This document shows, piece after piece, positions 1 through 14,300 of a stretch of DNA of 64,000 nt. Made by a program: the position numbers and the translations under genes. The notes below the pieces were generated by a model. It had not been told where the DNA came from. It searched no databases and saw only the letters and a program-made list of their open reading frames with translations. Every line of letters begins with the position of its first letter. Position 1 is the first letter of the stretch. Origin of the DNA: Heterobilharzia americana (Eukaryota > Platyhelminthes > Trematoda > Strigeidida > Schistosomatidae); assembly GCA_944470555.2 (NCBI GenBank), contig OX104129.1, positions 84,404,820 through 84,468,819 on the forward strand, read 5' to 3'.

Positions 1-1826
1 CAGTGTTGTGTTGAATCCACCAATCTCCTGCGAATCAATCACAATCAACTGTAGTATGGAAAGAAGGACGACTTGAAGTGTCATTCTACTGCTTGATGCT
101 GCGCCTGAAAGTGAAATATTTGAGTGAGTTAGATGCAATCACTTCTCAAAATATGAAAGTATTGTGTCATGTGAATTCACCGAAAAACGTCTTCATCTAC
201 CTCAATTGTACTAGTCACACTGTACGCATTCCACTTGCTGTTGTTGCCTTCAGTATTGGCCTGCGTGACACTGTCATTGTAGTCGATCGCTTTCGATATA
301 ACCAAATGTTTTGTACGCCGTCAAATATCAGCTTCCACGATACTGTTAGGAGTTGAGAACTCCACATTACTAGGTGATTAGTTACTCAATATGCATGCAT
401 GTCATCTTTGCAACTTCTTCTTCTTCTTCTTCTTCTTCTTAGCTATCTATGTCATGTACTGGCCATATTATTCGTAAAGACAAACGATTCACACATTTGT
501 ATATTTGCAGCTGAGACACTGAGCAGTATGTCGTACACTAGCGATGACAATCATCAGGCTGTACAGCGCCTCATTGTCCAAACGTTTCCAAACTCATTTT
601 GAGTGTAAGTTCTCAAACTTACAAAATCGCATCTGCCTACATATCATCTATGATATTCAAGCTCTCGATATGCACCAAGCTTATTCATTCTCCACTCTGT
701 CCATGTCAACATATATGCACATATATACATATATATGAAAGCCAGTGAGCAACCACAACAGACAGCTCGATTTCGAAGGAGATATTTCTTCAGGTCACTG
801 GTTCCTTGTTGATGAACATGTCATATGCTGTCATTTGTGGGATATATCGGAAGGAGTAAGTCACCGCATAGTGAATGGCAATCTGAAGTTTGAAGTGATT
901 TATGTCATTCAAGTCCCTCGGATGGCAGCATCACTCACTGTGGTGCAGGCGCATCCAGCTAGGCAGTTCCAGATAGCAGGAAACCTGTGCCTAACAGTCA
1001 GCTGCTAGTCACCGACATGAAGATCGGATGAGATACACACAGAATATACATGTTACTAGTTAACTCCTATCTCTGCCATAAAGCATCACACTTCTTATTT
1101 TATCATACACAACTTCAGAACATGTCACAAATATAATCCATAAGTGAGCTTGACATTATCTGATATTTCTTAGTTAGTTTTATTGTGACCTGCGATACTG
1201 GTTGAATATCAGATCATTTCGGAAACTGTAAGTGACTGATTTCAATACTGTGGAGTGATGAAAGACTGTGTGTTTAGTGCAGGTTGGTTTACGAAGATCA
1301 CTTCAAACCAACATCTCCACTCAGTATTGTGTATTAGGATTCAAGGCAAATGAACAGTCAGTTAAGAGATATCAGTATGTAAGTGAATGAGATGACTGTA
1401 TTAAGGGCCACCTGAATGCAGATAAGACTACTCGTGACACTCTGGTTTCAAATGCATGGTTGGGAGTGTTTGATTAAGAATGAACGACAAGTAACGGCGT
1501 TCACCATCGTGTACAGTGTCACGACAACTGGTTCGCTTAAAATATACAAATGAGACATTCATCAGATATTTGTGCATTTGGATAACCAATACTAAAATGA
1601 ACCCAATACTGACTTACTTTCAATAGACCGGAGCCTGTCACTTGACATAATGCTGTCTTCATACCCACATGAATGAATTACTCCTTCTTATACTCTCAGT
1701 GTGACTGAATAACCAATACAATTTCATGAAACGTCACCTGTGTGCATGATGAGTGTGATTGGACAATTCAGGTGAGAAAGTAATACAATTCCGACCTTGA
1801 CCTCACCTCATCACCAATTGGTTTAG
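1..1826. other. No recognised gene; probable intron or upstream flank
   Basis: Several small open frames occur (78-356, 745-1008) but none has a recognisable domain, splice-site framing or homologue known to me. A CTT microsatellite lies near 414-440 and a TATA-rich run near 715-735. The stretch immediately precedes the first exon seen at 1827, so it is most simply intron of the NOV-domain gene, whose earlier exons must lie to the left or are unrecognised. Confidence 0.4.
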
Positions 1827-2333
1827 GATTACAAATTGCTACACCTTTTATTGTTCTCAAAGAATGGATAGTACCTTATCGAAAAGATTTATATCAAGGT
1901 GTATATGAAGATTTAGAGAAAAAAATGAATTGGTGCCTAACAATTGGACAATTCTATGCTTCAATTGATATGAATTTCAATCAATTATGTATAACATCAT
2001 TGTGTGAATATGAATTTCCCACTATGTTACCAATAGTAGTTTCAAATAAACTCAATGAGAATCGTATCTTACCAGCATTATGCTCTGAGAATGGATTTAG
2101 ACGTATGGAATCAATATTTTTACCACCAGCTTCATTCACAATTATTACTCCTTCATTGATAAGAGATTGTAACAAGAATTCTATGGAAGAATTAGAAGTT
2201 GATTTATTTAAATTCTTAGTTGATCAAATAAATGATTCTGATTGTATATATACAGTATCATCAAGATATTTTCAAGGGTTTTCAACTGATCAACGACAAG
2301 GTTGTCGATGGTTTAATCTATTTTCTGGTGCTG
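1827..2333 (+). CDS. Upstream exon, probably of the NOV-domain gene
   Basis: An open frame of about 168 codons lies between an AG acceptor at 1825-1826 (after GGTTT) and a strong GTAAGTG donor at 2334. It starts with two nucleotides of a split codon and ends in phase 1. The peptide is acidic to neutral with no motif I can name (KEWIVPYRKDLYQGVYEDL near the start, GCRWFNLFSGAG at the end). Codon use is AT-rich, like the other exons of this gene. Assignment to the same gene rests on strand, position and composition only. Confidence 0.6.
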
Positions 2334-5300
2334 GTAAGTGTAATTGCCTTTTATAGACTGTTATATAATTTAAGACTAGTATTCATCATAGACTGATATC
2401 TAGGAGTACTGGACAACTGTTTCATCCTAGTATAGAACTCCTCAGTAGTATGCATCCATGACCTGGCTAGGAATCGAAATCACGATCTTCAGGTTTCATG
2501 GTGAATGTTTTAGCTATTCAGCCAAACAGCTATTTGGTGCTCCCAGCTCCCAACTGCTCCCCAAATGATATCGGTCTATGCTGAATACTACTTCTAAATT
2601 AAAATCCCCATTCATCTAAAAAAAAATACATTGTTGTTTAATTGTTTAACTCTCTGCCTCCTACATAGGACTCATTTTTGTTACACAAAAAGGAATGAAT
2701 AAATTGAGTAGGCTGTTGAATGGTTTATATATAAAGATGAGACCATCATAGAGTCCTAATTTCCTAACCTTCTTTGTTGTATAGGTAATAAGATTACCCT
2801 TTTATCTCCGGAACAGATTCTTAGTCATTCCTGTTGTTGTATACGTTAAGTGTTGTTGATTGGATTAACAAAGATTCAGTTATCAATCTCTCCCTCCACC
2901 TTGTCATGTTAAGTTGAAGGACTTTCACTCTGTCTTAATCAGTCTATTATGTGGTTGTGTGAGATTGTATGCTTAGCTATGGGTGAGCATTTTTCTAAAC
3001 TCCTTACCTTACTAGGATCTACTAATTTTGATTTACCTAGATGTTTTGTGCTCGGATAGCCTAATTGACCTGGGTCGATTGCTTTGACCTATGTATTTAC
3101 CCTCACAATTGTTGCCCAATTGGATCAGTAGGATCTTTTAACCTACAAAGCTTGTTTAAATGCCACTCTAATCCCAGCCAACTTTATTGAGAATCTTACA
3201 CTGTCTCTGAGGTACCCTCTTTGTATGGTAATACTGTAGAGATTTCGAATTTTCTCTTCGCAGTATTGCCTTTACTATTATTAACATTATTATTACCACT
3301 ATTAACATACGTTACTAATATTAGGTATATTTTTCTTATGACTCCTAAGGAACTTGGGAGGGTAATTGTTGATGAGTAAAGCGTCTTTATTGCATATGGT
3401 TTCTTGTCTGAGATATTCTGTTTTATGAATAAGTTTGCTGAACCTGTTACTCATATTATACTTCAGAATCGATTACAATGTATTCTTTCTTCCCAAGTTT
3501 CATTACAAGTATAGAATATTGCACTGTCCTAAAAGATAAATTTCGTATTCTACTAAGCTCCCGTATGATCTGCAGATACAATTATCAATCACCTGGTCAC
3601 TGGTTCAACTCCCCCCCCCCCTCCATCTACCTTAGTTATCATACTCCATGAAGTGTAGTTCATAGACAGACTATTGCTTGTATCCCGTTGTTGATTTGAC
3701 TGAATCGTTCGATCTCCTGCACAGATACTTCGATATTGTGTATAATTTCACTTTGATGATTATGATCGATAGCTGCTAGCAGTGGGGATTCAAGGTGTGC
3801 GTTTCGGCAAACTTGTGATTTGTAGTTTTGAATCCAGTGCACCCGTTAGCCTCTCCAGGATGATGCGGCTTAATATTTTGCTTGCTCTGGGTGGACAGGA
3901 GAGTGATTCCGCGCCAGTTCTTGCAAACACTGAGGTCTCCCTTCTTCGTTTATGCTTTGAAGTTTCTTTAGCGGTTAGATTTGTTTTACGGGGTAGGGCT
4001 GCTAGCCCTATGCCCAACCTTCCCTCTTCACCCGGGCTTAGGACCGGCTAGTAACAAGTGAACTAGTTAACCAGGCGAGGTTAGTTATTTGATATTTTCT
4101 ACATAATTTTTCTCTTGTTTTATAGATAAATTTAATGATTTTATCTTACTTATACTGTATAATGATTGATGTTGAAATGAAAATCTCAACCGGGGCTGGA
4201 CTTGAACTACCAGTCAAGCGGTAGTAACACGTCATGAATTCACATGGTAGTTAGATAAAAACCCTTGGTAATTGAAGTGAAATAAAATCCTGGTCAGCAA
4301 TTGGGTCTCGTAGATCAGTTGGTAGAGCACCTGGCCCGGTAACCCGGTGGTCGTTGGTTCGAGTCCAGGCGCGGTCTAGATTTTCATCTCACCTTCAATC
4401 ATCTCCCAGCATGAATACTAGTTTGCTAAACTATGGCTATCTCAGATAGTCAAATACTGATTTTACCGTAATTTATTTATTATTAAAACAATAAATAGTT
4501 GTACTAACAATACTTTATAGAAAAGAAATTGAATGTTGAACTTAGTTAGTTCATTGTACCTCTGAAATAAGTTTCATTGAAATATTAATTTGAGGAAGTT
4601 ATGCAGTTGATATTGGGAAGGCATAAAGCACATCAAGAACTTCCACATTGTTCTAGATGATCTATTCTAAAGAAATATCAATCTTGTTGAAGACAATATA
4701 ACTGCATATCAATCTTATGTGTCACATTTCATCCCAATATAGTGAGAGTATGCCAATGTTGTTGGTTTTACTTTATTGTTCTAAACTTCGAAGATGATAA
4801 GTCGTAGATTTTTGTCGATTATGGACGCTAATTGTAATCCACATCTGAGGAAGTTTTTAATCAGCGATTTCACTTATCTCAAGTACCCTAACCGGGGAGC
4901 TTACACCATCTCAACTGACTTAATTAGAACCTGGTTTCTCCAATGCTTTTCTATAATCTCTGTTAGTCTCTTTTCAATGTTATTCTGCTCCAGCTGACAT
5001 TATGCGTGGGTGTATGTGTGTGCGTGTGTATGTGGCACACACTTTAACGATCAGTAAAACCTCACAAGTCTATATGCATTGCTGATTCTTTGATTTCATT
5101 GCATGCAAGTGGTACTACACAGGCTGCCGGTCATACGTTTAATCGACAAAAACAACAATAAAACTTGGAATGCATCTAACAATCGTTTACATACTGATGC
5201 ACTGTGCAATGAGCCATACTCGGACTGTGGTTCATTGGTCTAGGCACTCGATTTACAACCGATATATCATGCGTTCAAAACCTGATGTACCTACTATGAT

Positions 5301-8300
5301 CTGAGAATCTCTCACGCTATGGATGTTGCTCATTCTTTACTGCACGAAGGTGCACCTAGTTGCTGAGCCGATCCTAATGAGCCACACTTATTGTTTGAGG
5401 ACTAATACTATCTAGTTTTTGTCAGCCACATTGTGCAGGGCGAAATCATTATTATTATTATTAGTCCCTTGGGTTCCTAGTGGAATATAGGGCTTCAGTA
5501 GCACGTCTCCAGTGACCTCTGTTCTCTGAGATCTTTTGAACCTGGTCCCATGACAGCCCACAACCTCTCATTTCCTCCTCGCACGACCTCCTCCATGTCA
5601 CCCTCGGACGTCCAACTTGTCGCTTCCCATGGGGATTCCACTCGAGTAACTGGCCTGATGCGTGATGTCCTCAGTCGGCCTTCTCAGTGCATGGCCAATC
5701 CATCTCCACTTCCTCCTACTGCATATTTGTTGCGTGATAGGTTCTTGGTTGGTTCGTTCCCAGAGCTCCTTGTTGCTTATCTTTTCTGGCCATCTGATCT
5801 TCAGCAGCGAGCGTAAGCAGTTGTTGATGAATGTCTGTAGTTTATTGGAAATGCCTTTCGTGACGCGCCAAGTCTCTGAGCCATACAAGAGCACTGACTT
5901 GACGTTGGTGTTGAAAATCCGTATCTTGTTCCGCATGCTGAGTGCAGAAGATCTCCACACTGGTTTCAGGCTAATGAACGCCTGTCTTGCTTTGCCGATT
6001 CTGACTTTGACGTCCTCGTCCGTCCCGCATGTAGTTGAAACAGCGCTTCCTAGATAAGTGAAGGAGGTTACTTCCTTCAAGTTTCTCCCGTTGATGGTGA
6101 TTGGAGTTTGTTGTTGTTGATGGTGGTGGTGCGGTATCTTCATCACTTCTGTCTTCTCTATATTCACCTGAAGTCCCGTCTTAGCTGCCTCTTCTATCAA
6201 CTTGTTAGTTTTTGCCTGCAGATCTTCAAGTTTGTGTGACATTAGGCATAAGTCATCGGCGAAATCCAAGTCTTCTAGGTTCTTTTCCGTCGTCCAGTGT
6301 ATCCCCCTTTTCTCGCTGCCTACTGTTTGCTGCATGATCCAGTCCACCACAATAAGGAATATCATGGGGGATAGTAGGCAACCTTGTTTCACTCCTTCTT
6401 GTCTTCACTTCAAAAGCATCACTGAGCTTCCCATTGTGAATTACTTGGCTGGCATGTGGCATGCGTCTTCATATACTTGTTGAATGAGGCGGATAAAGGT
6501 TTGCGGTACTCCGTAGTATTGAAGCAGTTTCCAAATTACTTCTCGGTCGACGCTGTCAAAGGCCTTCTCAAAGTCGATAAAGTTGAGGTATAGAGCTGAT
6601 TGCCATTTTATGCTCTGTTCTATGATGATACGAAGCGTTGCAATTTGGTCTGCACATGATTTGTACCTCCTGGAGCCTGCCTGTTCCGGTCGCAGTTTTG
6701 AATCCAGTGCGTCTTTAAGCCTCTCTAGGATGATGCGGCTTAATATTTTACTTGGGGTGGACAGGAGAGTGATTCCGCGCCAGTTCTTGCAAGCACTGAG
6801 GTCCCCCTTCTTCGGCAGTTTGACAAGGTAACCCTTCTTCCAATCACTAGACAGGTACCTTCTCTTCCTTCCACACCTCCTGCAATAGTGGTGTAGTGTG
6901 AGCATGTCCGCTGTTGTCTCTGCCTCTGTTCTCAGTGCTTCTGGTGGGATCCCATCTCGTCCTGCTGCTTTCCCACATTTCAGTAGCTTTATGGTGTTCA
7001 TAACTTCCATTTTTGTTGCAGGATTTATGTTCACTTGTAGTTCAGCGGCTGGACTGCTGGTGGTATTTGTAGACGAAGTGAAGGTGGTGGTCGATTCAAG
7101 AGCTTCTTGAAGTGGTCGGCCCATTGTTTCCTTTGTTTCTCTTCTTTCCTAATTAAATTCCCGTCATCATCTTTTATTGGTTTTGTCTGTGTTGATCTCT
7201 CCCCTCCCAGATAGCAACCTGGTTATTTGATACAGTGTTGTCAGGTCTCTGTCTCTCTCACCAGGCTGCAGCCTGTTCTGCTTCACTTGCCAGTGTTTCG
7301 TAGAAGTGTCTTTTGTCTTTTCGTGCACTCTTCTTCACTTCTTTGTCCAGTGCAGTGTTTTATACATTGCACTCAGTTCCTCTTCTCGTTGAGCATCCTT
7401 TCCTGTACTGGTTTATCTTCTGCTTCACCATCCTCCTCTCCTCTATCAGCTTCCAGGTATCCATTGAGATCCATTCCAGTCCTTGTCTTCTTTATTCTTC
7501 CTTCCTAGTACTGTTGTGCAGGTTTCTTTCCACATAGCTTTCAAAGACTTCCAGTGTTCTTCCACACAGGTTTCTTCAGGGATGTTCCTCGATATCTCCC
7601 ATTTTGTCTTGATGCCTGGCTGAAGTGAAGATCTCCTTTGTAGTTTCATCCTTCAGTTTCCGAGTGTTGTACTTGAATGGCGGTCTATCACCACCTTCCT
7701 TGAAGGCTTTTAACTTGATTTCGAAGGTTCCTTGCACTAGATAGTGGTCTGAACCTACATCTGCTCCTCTTCTTGCCCTTGTGTTAAGTAGACTGTATCT
7801 CCATTTTCTCGAGATTGAGATAAAGTCGATTTGATTTTTAGTGTGTCCATCTGGTGAAATCCATGTCGCTTTGTGGATATCTTTGTGCCTGAACACACTG
7901 CCTCCAATCACCAAATCGTTGAATGCGCAGAATTCTGCAAACAATTCTCCATTCTCATTCATTTCACCTAGCGCCTCTCGACCCATGGTTAGTTCTCTTC
8001 CCGTGTTGTCCCCTCCCAGTTTGGCATTCATGTCGCCCATTAGAATTTTGATATCGCCAACTGACGTCTTGTCCAGTGTTGATTGAAGTTGTCTGTAGAA
8101 ATCCTCCTTTTTCTCTTGCTCTGCATTATTTGTAGGTGCATAACATTGTATGATTGTGACCTTTCTTCCTTTTGAGTTGAACCTCGCTGTCATGATCCTG
8201 GAGGAGATTGGTTCCCACCGCATGAGAGCCTTCGATGCTCTTGAGGACATCATGATAGCCACTCCATAACTCAGTATGCTTGTGGTTGTCGTCTGTGTGA

Positions 8301-11300
8301 CAGTGTCGGAGTAGATTATTGATTCTCCAGTTGACAGTTTGGAGAGTCCACTCCCATTCCATCTGCTTTCGCAAATCCCAAGCACTTCGATGTGATACCT
8401 TCTCATCTCGCTTGCAATCTGGGCTGCCTTACTGGGTTCAAACATCGTGCGGACATTCCATGTGCCCATCCTTACTTTCGCTTTGATCGAGGGAGAGAAG
8501 ACACATCGGCCAATTGGCTTCCCGAAAGCTTTCACCAACTGGCGTCATTTCGCCTCTCCGATTCCAGCGGGGAATAAGTTTGTTTTCATTTTTTATATTT
8601 TGTTTGTGCTTTGAAGTTTCTTTAGCGGTTAGATTTGTTTTACGGGGTAGGGTTGCTAGCCGTATGCCCAACCTTCCCTCTTTACCCGGGCTTAGGACCG
8701 GCTAGTAACTAGTCAACTAGTTAACCAGGCGAGGTTGCAGGGCGAAATGAAAGTGCATTATTTCTGCGTGCAATTCAGTGACTGGGTACAGGTTTTATAT
8801 ACCACTTTATTCCTCACAATTATCACTTTGTAAAGACCTATAGTGTCAACTGTGTACTCAAGTCACAGAACCTATATTTACATTCAGATATGCGATACAT
8901 GGCTAAATCATATTATGAATCAGTGGGTGTTGTGAAGAGCACAAAATCTACATTAAAACTCACCTTTCTGTCTCCCTATAACTTTGTTAAGAAATACGTA
9001 TTTGTTGCTTGAAACTCTATATGTGATATCACCTACTAAGGTAATTTTATTATTATATTGTATATATTATTTGTCCTTTGGGTTCCTAGTGGAATACACC
9101 GCTTCAGTTGCATGTCTCCACTACACTCTGTTATCACTCTGTTACCTCTTGAACCTGGCTCCACGACAACCCACAACCTCTCATTTCTGCCTCACACCAT
9201 CTCCTCCATGTCACCCTCGCCTCCAACAACCAACTCGTCATCTCCCATCTGGGTTCCACTCGAGGAACTGGCCTGGCGCATGATGTCCCCGAATGGTTTT
9301 CTCAGTGTATGCCCAGTCCAGTCGAATCCATCTCCACTCCCTTCTGCATATTTGTTGAGTGATGGGTTATTGGTTGGTTGCCAGCTAAGCAGAGTTGCTT
9401 GTTGCTTATTCTTATTATTCTGGGCATCTGATCTTGAGTGTCAGTAAGGAGCCAGCGTAGGCATTTGTTGATGACTATCTGTAGTTTGTTGGGAATGTCT
9501 TTCGTGATGCGCCAAGTCTCTGAACCATCCCGTGGAAGCAGTGACTTGAGTGACATTGGTGTTGAAAATCTGGATGTTGTTCACTGTTTATGCTGAGTGG
9601 AGTTCAGAAGATCTCCACACTGATTTGAGGTTGATGAAGCGAGGCCTGTATTGCTGTGTTTGCGATGTTTGCTGCTTTGACGTCGTGATGTGTGCCTGTG
9701 CCGCCTGTAGTTGAGATGATGCTTCTTAGATATGTGAAGGTGAAAGAGGCTACTTCGTTTAAGTTTCTCCCATTGATGGTGATTGGAACCTGTTGTTGTT
9801 GTTGTTGGTGGTGGTGTTGTGGGGGTGTTGGTTAGATATTATCATCACCTCTGTCTTCTTTATGTTCATTTGAAGTCCTGTCTTCGCTGCCCTGCCTCAA
9901 GTATTCTGTCAACTTGTTTTTTCGCCTGTAGATCTTCTGGTTTGTGCCACAAGTGATCGGTGAAATCGAAATCTTGTAGGATGTTTTTTGTCCAGTCCAG
10001 CGTATCCCCCTCTTCTCGTTCCTCACAGTTTGTTTACTTGCAACTAATCAAGCCATAGATTCGCCTTATAAAATAATCAATGCATAATTCTTATGTTTTT
10101 AGTACTTATCGAGTTCTGTAGGGCAGGTTTGCTTGCAAACTGGCTCTTAGACTTTGATGAGTTCCAGAAAATGTGAGGTGTAATGATTTCGTGTGGATTG
10201 ATTCCAGATGTCTGACGCGAAATCAAAGTACACTCTGATGTTAATTTATTTTATTGAACGGAAGTGTTTGACAGATTTTTCATGATTTGTAGTTGTGTTA
10301 GCAACTACTAACCCCGTAGTTTTAATACTATTGTCATTATTTTTATATCATATACACAGCTAATTTTAATTTTTTATTTTCTTGTTAGGTTGTTACACTA
10401 CTACCTGTGACAGAAGGCAATGACTCTAACATTAGTAGTAGTACTAGTCTGTCAACTGTTGAATATACTGATAAAAGTTCAAAAATTTGTTTATTTGCTT
10501 GGTCGAAACCAATCTATGCTAGAATGATTCATGAAGAAGTCTACTGTAAACAATTGAATCGAAAAGATAATAACACTGATGTTATTTCTTCATCTATGCC
10601 TACGTCAGATTTTCCATTCAGAGTTATGGCACAAAGTTTAGGTTGTCTACACGCACGGTATGTTCCAGTTGACAGTCTTTCAAAGCGTATACCATCATCA
10701 GTATTTAGCTCTTCTTTGTTACTGGATCAGTTCACATCATCATCATCTTCGTCAAGACAGTATCATTGTGAAGGAACTGCACATGGTCTATTACTTGATT
10801 TATTTGGCTTACCGGTTAGTGAATATTATGCATGGTTTGTCTGTTTGACGCTTTTCAATTGATGTGTAAAACGTTATATCTCGTCACACACACACACACA
10901 CACACTTGTTATGTAACGACTGATGGTACTACCTTGCTGTCCTAACCATGGTGATTGTAGAAAGGCATGAATCTATCTTCCACTGGTTGAAATTCTATTA
11001 CATAGGTAAATGAGTCGCTGTTCTACTGACGAAGAATGTTTTATCCGAAGCGGTAGTTCATCATGTCTTCACTTTAGTGGTATTATCCCTGAAGTCAATT
11101 CTATGAAGCTGCATAGAATACACTTAGTAAAGATAGTAGTATTCTCATGAATTGATCATCTGCTCCTTCATACTTAGATTGAATTCAAATACTTATCAAT
11201 GTATCATGATTATCTACACATTGGAAAGTCAATACTGACCGACTGAATTTAAGAACACCGTTATAAGAGGTTTGTTTCTTATCATTTTCTGTATACGTTA

Positions 11301-14300
11301 AAAAAAAACTATAGTCTAAAGCTCATAGTTAAATTTAGTAGAGTAATTGAAGTAAGAAAGCAATCAACCAAGCTTATTGTTCTGTTGTAGTGTATTTCTA
11401 CTGTCAGTTTCTTTGAATTGTTAGTGATAGTCAACAGGAACTTTACTATTCACCTTAGAATAACATATTTCCTTTCTAAAATTCATGTTGTATATTATGT
11501 CTGATATCAGTTAGGCGTCTAACTGCGGTTCAACAGATTAACTAACTAACTTTGAATCAAATAGGTCATAGGTTCAAAAATTATTCTATTTACCGAAGTT
11601 TATGTGTTTATGTGTTCACATATACCTTATACTATCTGTGTTAATAACTTCGAAGAAAGTCTGATATCTTTTTATAATAATCGAATAAGCATTGTTTATC
11701 CAAAACAACCTGAAGCACTAAAAACGTTGATTTGAATTGCTGTATTGTCTTCCTTTTTGGTTCCCTAGATCCGGAAGCAATTTAATCACTATGTACGATA
11801 ATTGATTCGTGTATTTTTTTTCTCCCTCATATCATGATTTTACTGAATAGGTCATAGATCGTACCGGAGAATTATTTATCAAGCATCATCAAGATAAAAA
11901 TTATCCTGCCTCTGGTATAAAATCTGATTCTTTCATGATACCATGTCGTTCATTGGATATGTTTTTAAAAGGTCTTATGCGTTTGATTATGTTATGGTGT
12001 TCTTCAAATCAATCCTTGTCTAATGCTAAGATTCATTCATCTAGTGATGGTAGCAGCAGTGGTAATGGTATTAACACCAACAACATCAGGCATCATGATT
12101 CTACAATTGCAATTGATCAGGATATTGTTAACTCGATAATTGAGTCGAAGGAGATAGATGCATTTTTGGTAAGTTCCACTTCATACGATGTATGTGGTCT
12201 TCATCTATGCGTTTCAACTATTTAAGTCAGTTGATTATACACACCCGATCATATATTCATTCTCCAGCATAGACAAATACTCCAGTTCCTTACATAGTGG
12301 CTTTCGATTCCCACGATCAAGAGATCTTGTGGTAATGTCTCAAACTGAAAAGGGTGTTGTTTAAGTATATCACTCCGTTGAAGACTTTATATGCAAACAT
12401 TCTTGGGTGTTTTAGTGCCAATAGCTAGGTGTTGTGTTTATCCAATGTTATCAGTCATGGCTACGCACTTTAACCTGATCATTGGCTTCTTGATGGTCTT
12501 GTCTGTCTGCTGTTGAGTTGATTTTAGAAAAATAAATCTTATCATTGGTACTTCTTTAGTAGACTTAGAGTAGGCAGATGATAAATTGATTTGTAAAAGG
12601 AGGAAGCTGACAGTATACCAAGTCTTCTAGACATTTTGAAAGGAGATTTAAGAATGTTTGAGGTGTGTTCAAACGCAAAGTTTTGCTCCAGAACTGATCT
12701 GCCTTGATTTTCCGTCCAACAGTAGGGAGTGAAATGGTTGAGCTCATGGGCCACTTTACTTACTCGGGAAGTTGAATCAGTCATTGTCTATCACACATGA
12801 GATAGATTTAGGCTGGAAACAACGTTGAAGGCGGCCAATTAATAACGTGACATTAGTTCGTATAGTCTTTGACCATTTATTTAGGCCATGCTGGGAAATG
12901 CAGACTCAAAACTAAACCGAAATCCGCTTATTATCTTTGTGCACATTCTTGCAGTAGACGATGAACCACACCTATTGTGTGACGGTTAATGACAGACACT
13001 GGAAACATCTAGATTGTTGCTTTTGCAAATTGTTGTTTTGAGATTCGCCTGTTCTAATATACCACTGGCACCGGAACCCATGGGGCATGAAGGATTACGC
13101 TATTTTACGGGCGAATCTTTTCTAACCCTCGTTTCCTGTAGAAAAGGCACTATCAACGTGGTACTACTGGTCATTCGAGGAAAACACCCAACTACTGTCA
13201 CACTCTCATCCAACCAACAGTACGACTTTGAAGGCCAATAATATTACGTGGCTGCGCAAACCTTGACATATAATATGTGTTCATCTAAGTTGTAGTAACT
13301 TGGATCGTTACATCATGATGCCAAGTTCCAAGTTGATATTGACAGGTTGACTTTATTCAGATGAGTATGAAACTTTGTTATGCGCCAGGCCAGGTACTCG
13401 AGTGGAATCCAGATAGGAAACAGTGAGTTGGGCGTCGGAGGCGAGGGTAACATGGAGGAGATGGTGTTAGGATGAAATCAAAGGTTGTGGGCTGTTGTGG
13501 AGCCAGGTTCAAGAGGTAGGAGATAACAGAGTGTAATGGAGACGTGCTACTGAAGCAGTGTATTCCACTAAGAACCCAAGGGACAAATAATAATAATAAT
13601 ATAATAGTCTAGTTGAAGTCTTTAACTTCTATATCGTACACTTCGTTTACTTTCTCTTTTCGATTGTATATATTCTTTGTTTTTTTTTCTCTTTTTTCCA
13701 TTATCTTCTAAGGTTGATCATCTACAATTATGTCTCAGTTTCAATATACCTTCTTCTATAATCTCTAATTCAAGTTTATTGCATACATCAAGTATTTCAA
13801 GACGTTTAATTGCTTATCTACTAAATAAAAAATTATTTCTTGACAGTACATTAGGTGCTAATATTTTTGCTAATTTATCACAAATTCTACCAGATCATAG
13901 TACACAATTAATTTATTTACTATCTGGTTCAATAAATGATCCAATTCTTCATAATACTATTCAAAGTAACAATAATATTATAGAAGATTCAATATTATTA
14001 CAAATTATTAATTGTATTTGTCCATATGGTGGACAAAGTAAAATTAGTTTAATGTAAGTTTGGTTGAAATAAATTTTGTAATTATTAATACTGTATACTT
14101 TAGTTGTACACCTATTACATAGGATACTTTTACTTTTATTCCATTCGACCATAAGTTTGTTTGTTTGTTTTTCAGATGGGAAGAACGCCAGCAAGGCGTA
14201 TCTGCAGTCTCGACGTAACTGATGTCCTGCCTGAGATTCGAGCCCGCATCACCCAGTGTTGTAGTCAGCAACTTTACCACTGAGCTATTGGGGCTGCGAT

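Larger units (their letters stand above)
5447..8735 (-). mobile_element. Near-complete RTE-A non-LTR retrotransposon (3289 bp)
   Basis: The element runs 8735 to 5447 with a 3' tail of AAT/ATT repeats at 5447-5462 and a 13-bp target-site duplication at both ends. On the minus strand it encodes an APE-type endonuclease (8538-7576) and a reverse transcriptase (7124-5598), the RTE-clade layout. The RT frame is broken around 6460 and 6405, and the linker 7575-7125 is degenerate, so this copy is not autonomous. The perfect duplication indicates a fairly recent insertion. It sits in an intron of the + strand NOV-domain gene, antisense to it. Confidence 0.9.
2334..10388 (+). other. Large intron region, probably hiding at least one unrecognised exon
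   Basis: This 8 kb interval separates a phase-1 donor from a phase-0 acceptor, so a coding exon of length 3n+2 is expected inside it. Most of it is repeats: a hammerhead retroposon pair (2395-2620), a Penelope fragment (2860-3480), RTE-A copies (3824-4082, 5447-8735, 9058-10027) and tRNA-like SINE sequence (4205-4465). The non-repeat parts (about 4466-5200 and 10028-10388) hold no exon I can defend. Confidence 0.5.

Noticed and set aside
78..1008. Chain of small open frames at the left edge
   Set aside because: No domain, no splice-site framing, and low-complexity content; frames of this size are expected by chance in AT-rich DNA.
4303..4380. Possible functional tRNA gene
   Set aside because: Box A and B are visible but the acceptor stem does not pair, the anticodon arm is abnormal, and the flanks belong to a dispersed repeat.
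4794..4997. 67-codon plus-strand frame
   Set aside because: Considered as the missing exon of the NOV-domain gene; no acceptor/donor pair with the required phase and no similarity.
5200..5330. tRNA-like motif (GGTTCATTGGTCTAGGCACT ... GCGTTCAAAAC)
   Set aside because: Too degraded to assign to a SINE family and not seen elsewhere in the window.
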